Source: an uncultured Spirochaetaceae bacterium
Lineage (GTDB): Bacteria; Spirochaetota; Spirochaetia; Treponematales; Treponemataceae
Direction of reading: 5' to 3'
DNA length: 5,002 bases
Assembly (NCBI GenBank): GCA_902773215.1
Contig: CACYDQ010000296.1
Location: 1-5,002 of the forward strand
Part shown: positions 1 through 3,555 of the stretch, piece after piece
Position numbering within the stretch: position 1 is the first letter of the stretch
How the letters are laid out: the number at the start of each line of letters is the position of its first letter
Translations under genes and position numbers: made by a program
Notes under the pieces: generated by a model
Told to the model about the DNA's origin: nothing
Seen by the model: only the letters and a program-made list of their open reading frames with translations
Databases searched by the model: none

Positions 1-390
1 CACGTCATAGATGCGGCTCACCCTGCTCCCGAAGAACTCCGCCGTCTGCGCGGCCTCCTCCGCCACGGCGATGTCCGCCGTCCCCGCGGTGCATACCGCG
101 ATGTTCCCAATCAAGCCGGCATCCGGCTCCGGGGCCGCTTCCTTTCGGACAGTGATGAGACGCGAGACCGCGTCATACTTCGCGCCGGGCAGGACGGAAC
201 GGACAACCTCATACTGGGCGGGGGTGGCGCGGGTTCCCATGACCTCGCCGTTCGCCCCGTACAGGCGGGCAAAGATGTCGCGCAGGAACGCGTCCTCCTT
301 GCCCTGGCAGAAAACCACCTCCGCAAAGCCCGTCCGCTCCTTGCGCCCCGTGTCCAGGTCCGCGAAGCCCGCTGCAAGCTGCCCGTTCAT
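1..390 (-). CDS. larB: LarB, nickel-pincer cofactor biosynthesis carboxylase (C-terminal part outside window)
   Basis: LarB carboxylates the pyridinium ring of nicotinic acid adenine dinucleotide and cleaves its phosphoanhydride, the first step towards the nickel-pincer nucleotide used by LarA-type racemases; it is cytoplasmic. The first 130 residues are visible. Residues 11-31 carry the family's leading motif (D-x-x-R-x-x-R-T-G-F-x-E-V-V-F-x-x-G-K), residues 51-82 the T-R-A-T-P / L-P-G-A-x-Y-x-x-x-S-R-L-I-T stretch, and residues 101-128 the start of the PurE-like (AIR carboxylase) domain with TAGTADIAVAEEAA and then RIYDV. The start is the ATG at 390-388, which overlaps the larE stop in ATATGA, so translation is probably coupled. 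The N-terminus is shorter than in many LarB proteins, which carry a helical extension before this motif. The reading frame is open to base 1; larC would be expected next. Family assignment is from recalled motifs and is quite secure. Confidence 0.9.
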   Translation of the reverse strand, partial: MNGQLAAGFADLDTGRKERTGFAEVVFCQGKEDAFLRDIFARLYGANGEVMGTRATPAQYEVVRSVLPGAKYDAVSRLITVRKEAAPEPDAGLIGNIAVCTAGTADIAVAEEAAQTAEFFGSRVSRIYDV

Positions 391-539
391 ATAACCTCGT
401 TCATGCTGCCCGTCCGGCAGTCCTGCACGTCGAGGGCTGATTTCAAGAGGAACGTCGAATCCACGCCGCCCGAGAAAGCGATGGCGGCACTCCCCTGCGT
501 CCGGAAAAACTTTCTGAGGGCTTCAAGTTTCTGGGTCAC
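387..539 (-). pseudogene. larE: larE remnant with large in-frame internal deletion (50 aa)
   Basis: LarE is the ATP-dependent sacrificial sulfur transferase that converts the LarB product to its thiocarboxylate form. Here only both ends remain. Residues 4-38 match the LarE N-terminus, with the PP-loop S-G-G-V-D-S-T at 23-29 followed by FLLKSALDV. Residues 39-50 (QDCRTGSMNEVI) match the usual LarE C-terminal end, of the form D-x-x-G-Y-R-x-G-S-M-N-E-V. Full-length LarE is about 265-280 residues, so roughly 215-225 residues are missing, including the sulfur-donating cysteine region and most of the active site. The frame is intact, and the stop still overlaps the larB start. GTG at 539-537 is the only normal start after an upstream in-frame stop. 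The product is almost certainly inactive as a sulfur transferase. An assembly or read-collapse artefact cannot be excluded from sequence alone. Confidence 0.8.
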
Positions 540-548
540 GATTCTTTC

Positions 549-576
549 AGTATATCAGGGGACGTCTAAAAGTCAA
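549..576 (-). promoter_or_regulatory. Predicted sigma70-type promoter for larE-larB
   Basis: On the minus strand TTGACT (576-571) and TATACT (554-549) are separated by 16 bases; each hexamer matches the consensus at five of six positions. It lies in the 48-base gap between the nth stop and the larE GTG, so larE-larB can be transcribed independently of nth. The -10 box ends only nine bases before the GTG, so initiation would leave a leader of about 2-4 bases. Confidence 0.6.
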
Positions 577-587
577 TGAACAATCCG

Positions 588-1322
588 TTAGACCTGAAGC
601 TTTCCCGGCCCGTTTGGCTCCCCACCCGAGGCTCCGGCAAAAAAACAATGGCAGATTCCCGAGATAACGCAGTCCGCGCAGCGGGGCTTCCGCGCGGTGC
701 AGACATAACGGCCGTGCAAAAGCAGCCAGTGGTGGGCGTGCAGGGCGTATTCCGCCGGCACGGCCTGAAGCAGCGCATCCTCCACTGCCCGCACGTCCTT
801 GCCCGGCGCGAGGCCCGTCCTGTTGCAGACGCGGAACACGTGGGTGTCCACCGGCATGGTCGGCTGATGAAATACGACGTTCAGCACGACGTTCGCGGTC
901 TTGCGCCCCACCCCGGAAAGCGTCATCAGCTCCTCGCGGGTGGACGGGACTTCGCCGCCGAAATCCTCCAGAATCTGCCGGGACAGCTCGATGACGTGCC
1001 GCGCCTTCGCGTTGTAGAGGCCGATGGGGCGGATGTAGCGTATGAGCTTCCTCTCGCCCAGCTCCAGCATCTGGCGGGGCGTGGACGCGATCTCATAGAG
1101 GGGGGCCGTCGCCTGGTTCACGCTCTTGTCCGTCGCCTGCGCGCTCAGCACGACGGAGACGAGGAAGCAGAATGGGTTCGGCGCGGAAAGCTCCGGCTCC
1201 GGAATCCCCATCTTCTCCTTCAGGCGGCGGAAGAGCTCGGCGGCCTCCTCGGGCCGGAGCCGGGGCGGGGCGGGAGGGGTGGCTGCGTCTGCCAGCATGT
1301 CTTTCTTGTCAGGCAAATTCAT
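588..1322 (-). CDS. nth: Endonuclease III, DNA glycosylase/AP lyase
   Basis: Endonuclease III excises oxidised pyrimidines from DNA and nicks the abasic site by beta-elimination in base-excision repair. Numbering from the ATG at 1322 (244 residues), the sequence shows LSAQATDKSVN at 60-70 (the Q62 region that probes the helix), the helix-hairpin-helix LSGVGRKTANVVLN at 135-148 with catalytic Lys141, catalytic Asp159 in PVDTHVFR, and the four [4Fe-4S] cysteines 208, 215, 218 and 224 in C-x6-C-x2-C-x5-C. The Lys-Asp spacing (18) and Asp to first Cys spacing (49) equal those of E. coli Nth. A proline-rich N-terminal extension and a 20-residue tail after the last cysteine are additions. The start is uncertain: AAGGAGG (1329-1323) abuts this ATG, suiting instead the TTG at 1316; ATG at 1298 and TTG at 1352 are also in frame. 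It follows the upstream hypothetical gene closely and may be cotranscribed with it. Confidence 0.95.
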   Translation of the reverse strand: MNLPDKKDMLADAATPPAPPRLRPEEAAELFRRLKEKMGIPEPELSAPNPFCFLVSVVLSAQATDKSVNQATAPLYEIASTPRQMLELGERKLIRYIRPIGLYNAKARHVIELSRQILEDFGGEVPSTREELMTLSGVGRKTANVVLNVVFHQPTMPVDTHVFRVCNRTGLAPGKDVRAVEDALLQAVPAEYALHAHHWLLLHGRYVCTARKPRCADCVISGICHCFFAGASGGEPNGPGKLQV

Positions 1323-1329
1323 CCTCCTT
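1323..1329 (-). promoter_or_regulatory. Strong Shine-Dalgarno AAGGAGG at nth start
   Basis: AAGGAGG is a full anti-16S match. It touches the ATG at 1322 with no spacer, too close for normal initiation, but lies six bases from the in-frame TTG at 1316-1314. The sequence therefore favours a TTG start two codons inside the ATG, or a rare short-spacer use of the ATG. Confidence 0.6.
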
Positions 1330-1348
1330 GGGGGTATGGGGCGGGGTA

Positions 1349-1774
1349 TCAAGCATATTTTTTTCCATGCGTCGCTGTCCTAACGATAGTGAAAATGTCT
1401 TTGTGCGCTTTCAGCTTCTCCAGAAGGTTCCTGAACATACAGGTATCCTTCTTGTTCGCCTTTTCCTGCATCATGATAAATTTCGCAAAGAGAATCAGGA
1501 ACTTCACGCTGTATTCTCCCTTGCCCACAAGCTCCGGGAAACAATTTGAGTCCGTGTCAACCTCTTCGAGCAAAGCCTCCGTGTTCAGCAAGCGTTTTCT
1601 CGCTGCCTCTGTTTTCATAGGAATTACAGAATCATTCCAATAATTCAGAAGAAAGTTAAGGAGCCTGTCTGTGCTTTCTGGTTCTTCATGTTGCTTTATA
1701 AGGATATCCACCGCCCAATGAATACAACTGGGGCTTCTTGATCCCTCCGGAATTAATTGCTTGGGGAAAATCAT
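1349..1774 (-). CDS. Hypothetical protein, third gene of the low-GC cassette (141 aa)
   Basis: I do not recognise this protein. It has 141 residues and looks soluble and mostly alpha-helical, rich in Lys, Glu and Leu, with no signal peptide and no convincing membrane segment (the FLILFAKFIMM stretch near residues 91-101 is short and interrupted by Lys). Residues 13-45, around IHWAVDILIKQ and LLNFLLNYW, look like packed amphipathic helices. Three cysteines (17, 78 and 111) are scattered with no metal-binding pattern. Its ATG overlaps the stop of the upstream gene (ATGA at 1774-1771), so the two are probably translationally coupled. Its own stop at 1351-1349 overlaps an in-frame TTG of nth. The G+C content is lower than in nth or the cyclase gene, as for the whole cassette. 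The frame is coding rather than a shadow, judging from its uninterrupted length, start overlap and protein-like composition. Confidence 0.75.
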   Translation of the reverse strand: MIFPKQLIPEGSRSPSCIHWAVDILIKQHEEPESTDRLLNFLLNYWNDSVIPMKTEAARKRLLNTEALLEEVDTDSNCFPELVGKGEYSVKFLILFAKFIMMQEKANKKDTCMFRNLLEKLKAHKDIFTIVRTATHGKKYA

Positions 1775-2199
1775 ATCGAAGCCATCAATTTTGAAACGAC
1801 TTTATGATATAATTCTCGGACATCGTCTTCATAAAGCTCTATAATTTCACCTTCTGGTACATCATTTTCCTCCAAGAACTTTTTCGTCTCGTCATCCAAG
1901 GGAACCCTTAGAGAACCTACTGTCAGCCCCAAAAAAGTCATTTCGTTTTCCTTCAACGAGTACGCAAAAAAAATATCGTCATCCAAAGGGTCTAAGGCAT
2001 CATCTACAACATAGAACCGCAAGGGGAACTTATCTTCATATCCATGGCTCATCATATCCTTGTTTTCTTCCATGAATTTTTTCCGGGCCTCTATAACATT
2101 CCCTGCCTCGACGCACCCAAGTATTTGCATGTTATTGAACTCTGTCCCATCGGGAGCATATGTGGCTCCGCTATCCATGCTTACAACGTGATATTCCAT
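1771..2199 (-). CDS. Hypothetical, strongly acidic small protein (142 aa)
   Basis: The function is unknown. The ATG at 2199 is preferred because AGGAGG (2214-2209) lies nine bases upstream. A GTG at 2256 that overlaps the stop of the nuclease-like gene would add 19 residues and cannot be excluded. The protein is very acidic: a hand count gives about 32 Asp/Glu against 13 Lys/Arg. Clusters such as DPLDDD (68-73), PLDDE and YEDD are evident. The N-terminus (YHVVSMDSGATYAPDG, then NNMQILG and EARKKFMEEN) looks like a compact alpha/beta fold. There is no signal peptide or membrane segment. It sits between the nuclease-like gene and the 141-residue gene, all in one direction with at most about 50 bases between them, so they are probably one operon. 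The acidity next to a DNA-binding protein would suit a regulator or inhibitor, but nothing in the sequence proves it. Confidence 0.75.
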   Translation of the reverse strand: MEYHVVSMDSGATYAPDGTEFNNMQILGCVEAGNVIEARKKFMEENKDMMSHGYEDKFPLRFYVVDDALDPLDDDIFFAYSLKENEMTFLGLTVGSLRVPLDDETKKFLEENDVPEGEIIELYEDDVRELYHKVVSKLMASI

Positions 2200-2208
2200 G
2201 AGTCGCTT

Positions 2209-2214
2209 CCTCCT
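2209..2214 (-). promoter_or_regulatory. Shine-Dalgarno AGGAGG setting the start of the acidic protein
   Basis: AGGAGG lies nine bases before the ATG at 2199, inside the longer alternative frame that begins at GTG 2256. Its strength and spacing are the reason for choosing the shorter protein. Confidence 0.65.
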
Positions 2215-2224
2215 CAGCAGAGTA

Positions 2225-2250
2225 TTGATCAGATCAAAAAAAAGATCAAG
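2225..2250. repeat. Palindrome and GATC cluster between cassette genes
   Basis: TTGATC-A-GATCAA (2225-2237) is a 13-base palindrome with one central base. It is followed by an A-run and a third GATC within GATCAAG (2244-2250), giving three GATC sites in 21 bases. It lies between the stop of the nuclease-like gene and the ribosome binding site of the acidic gene. It could be an operator or a weak RNA hairpin; its role is unknown. Confidence 0.4.
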
Positions 2251-2252
2251 CG

Positions 2253-2999
2253 TCACAGTATGACGGTATGGATATTCTGAAGCTCTATTGTCTGATTATA
2301 CTGCTTCTCCAATTCATCATAGCTGAGAAAAGCCACCCTTTTCTCGCTCCTCAGCCTTGCGAACGAAGCATAGGCGATCTTCTTATTATATTCCGCTTGC
2401 CTTCTTTCATCCGCAACGATGAACATCCGTGTATAGAAGTCCTGCAGATCATAAAACTTCATAAGAGAATTCTGAATGTCAGTGGAATGTTCTACCTCGA
2501 AGAATGAATCCGGCATCTGTCTCTCGTTGAACCAAATGACATCTATTGTAGAACTCCTTGAAACCAAGTTGTCATAAGAATACCTGGGGATTTCCTGAAT
2601 GGTCCTCAAATCCCCGAGCTTCTCATGCAGGAACATTCTGTTCTTGTCTTGGTTCGGAATGAATGTTCCCATCCTTTTCATATTCCCTATTGAAACCAGA
2701 AGCCCCTGATAATACGAATGGTTGAACTCCATGACCTCCTTTGATCCTTTGTTCTTTTCTGTCTCAACGATGATGCCCTTTTGTTCAAGCTCCTTCTGGT
2801 GCGTCTTCAACGCCCAGAGACCTGCTTTTATTTTGTATATGCTTTCGTTCTCCTGCACGATACGACGGATAGACGCAAAAGGGGTCTTTGTCTTCCACTC
2901 GCAATCCTTGATCTTAAAAACCTCCTGGTTCAACTGTCCGAGCGTAGCAACACCACCGAGTTTCTCCAGTGCCTGAATGACAGCCTCATATTGCTTCAT
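2253..2999 (-). CDS. HARE-HTH-like winged helix protein with putative PD-(D/E)XK-type nuclease domain (248 aa)
   Basis: The start is the ATG at 2999, with GTGGGGAA a few bases upstream; the frame runs further upstream but without a better start. Residues 3-66 resemble the HARE-HTH domain known from restriction endonucleases and some chromatin proteins: LEKLGGVATLGQL, then W-K-T-K-T-P-F-A-S-I-R-R at 35-46, then IYKIKAGLWAL at 54-64. A charged linker (67-90) follows. The C-terminal part (about 92-248) has TIDVIWF at 151-157 and FFEVEHSTDIQNSL at 166-179, then a predicted beta-strand RMFIVAD. Asp153, Glu168 and Glu170 are spaced like a PD-(D/E)XK site with Glu in place of Lys, as in BamHI. DNA binding is a fair inference; nuclease activity is less sure. 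No methyltransferase is next to it. It is the first gene of the low-GC cassette, and its stop overlaps a GTG of the next frame. Alternatively, it could be a transcriptional regulator with a degenerate nuclease fold. Confidence 0.75.
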   Translation of the reverse strand: MKQYEAVIQALEKLGGVATLGQLNQEVFKIKDCEWKTKTPFASIRRIVQENESIYKIKAGLWALKTHQKELEQKGIIVETEKNKGSKEVMEFNHSYYQGLLVSIGNMKRMGTFIPNQDKNRMFLHEKLGDLRTIQEIPRYSYDNLVSRSSTIDVIWFNERQMPDSFFEVEHSTDIQNSLMKFYDLQDFYTRMFIVADERRQAEYNKKIAYASFARLRSEKRVAFLSYDELEKQYNQTIELQNIHTVIL

Positions 3000-3033
3000 A
3001 GAATTCCCCACTTCACGAACGGCTTTGCAACGG

Positions 3034-3053
3034 TCATACCGACCATCATACCG
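3034..3053. repeat. Pair of 8-base direct repeats, possible operator
   Basis: TCATACCG occurs at 3034-3041 and 3046-3053, 12 bases apart. The second copy overlaps the candidate -10 box of the nuclease-like gene. A regulator of the divergent genes, perhaps the winged-helix protein itself, could bind here; this is inference from position. Confidence 0.35.
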
Positions 3054-3073
3054 CATCCCGGCGGGAATTTCCA
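3045..3073 (-). promoter_or_regulatory. Candidate promoter of the nuclease-like gene
   Basis: On the minus strand TGGAAA (3073-3068) and TATGAT (3050-3045) are 17 bases apart, matching the sigma70 hexamers at four and five of six positions. The -10 lies about 45 bases upstream of the ATG at 2999. The match is modest. Confidence 0.35.
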
Positions 3074-3132
3074 GAGCCAGACACCGGCAAACACATGGTA
3101 GCTCACGGCAGCCTTCCCTTTTTCCGGGGAAT

Positions 3133-3549
3133 GTGGGATACTGGGGGCATGAAAAGGTCATCAAGCTGGAAAATGATTACCTTGCGGAAGAGAAGAACCA
3201 AGAGGGGAAAGAAACGGGGCGCAAGGCAGCCCTGCTCGACGGAATACGGGACAAGTTCGGCGCGGTCGACCGCACGAAAGACTTCAATGAGACGATGGGC
3301 CGGCTTTACATCGGGCTGGACGAGGAGGCGAAAAGCTTCTTCTATTGGGAGCTACTCGGGTTCGGCCTCCATGACCTGAAATGCGAGCTTAAAGAGCTGG
3401 AGGACGAATATGCCGGCATAGAGATGGACTTCTCCAAATATATGGCCAGGATATCCGCCCTCTGCCAGCTGAAAATTATTATAAGAAAACTAAACCCGCC
3501 TGAGCCAGCCTATGAGAAGGATTTTGAGGAAGATTCCGCCGGAAACTGA
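3133..3549 (+). CDS. Hypothetical helical protein with uncertain, possibly frameshifted 5' end
   Basis: The coding frame is clear from about 3154 to the TGA at 3547-3549. It encodes a charged, mostly helical protein (…VIKLENDYLAEEK…, DRTKDFNETMGRLYIGLDEEAKSFFYWELLGFGLHDL…, KMARIS-like core, then an acidic tail) that I do not recognise; it has no signal peptide or membrane segment. The start is the problem. The only usual start near the coding part is GTG 3133, with poor ribosome-binding context, giving 138 residues. An ATG at 3149 is one base out of frame: it is followed by four As, and a fifth would give M-K-K-V-I-K-L-E. The present sequence may therefore carry a one-base deletion, making the gene broken or phase-variable. 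G+C (34/60 in one line) is closer to the flanking genes than to the cassette. It converges with the cyclase gene, with six bases between the stops. Confidence 0.65.
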   Translation: MGYWGHEKVIKLENDYLAEEKNQEGKETGRKAALLDGIRDKFGAVDRTKDFNETMGRLYIGLDEEAKSFFYWELLGFGLHDLKCELKELEDEYAGIEMDFSKYMARISALCQLKIIIRKLNPPEPAYEKDFEEDSAGN

Positions 3550-3555
3550 TTCCTC

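Larger units (their letters stand above)
3000..3132. other. Divergent intergenic region
   Basis: These 133 bases separate the leftward nuclease-like gene from the rightward hypothetical gene. They hold a candidate leftward promoter and two 8-base direct repeats. No RNA gene, strong terminator or insertion-sequence end was seen. Both flanking frames stay open across much of it, but their translations here are Cys/Arg-rich and unlike the downstream proteins, so it is read as non-coding. G+C rises towards the right side, so the cassette edge may lie here. Confidence 0.5.

Noticed and set aside
11..394. 127-residue plus-strand frame and an 88-residue minus frame at 111-377
   Set aside because: Both are shadows of larB, which has clear family motifs in its own frame.
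1352..1381. Promoter for nth (TATGCT at 1357-1352)
   Set aside because: No acceptable -35 at 16-18 bases; best match is four of six at 18 bases.
576..1643. 355-residue open frame on the plus strand
   Set aside because: It lies opposite nth and the adjacent gene, whose motifs are unmistakable; its translation is Arg/Gly/His-rich and a product of high G+C.
2200..2256. GTG start at 2256 for the acidic protein
   Set aside because: The stop overlap is attractive, but an AGGAGG at proper distance from ATG 2199 is stronger; kept as an alternative.
3000..3164. N-terminal extension of the nuclease-like protein up to 3164
   Set aside because: The added residues are Cys/Arg-rich and unlike the rest, and the ATG at 2999 starts exactly at the winged-helix domain.
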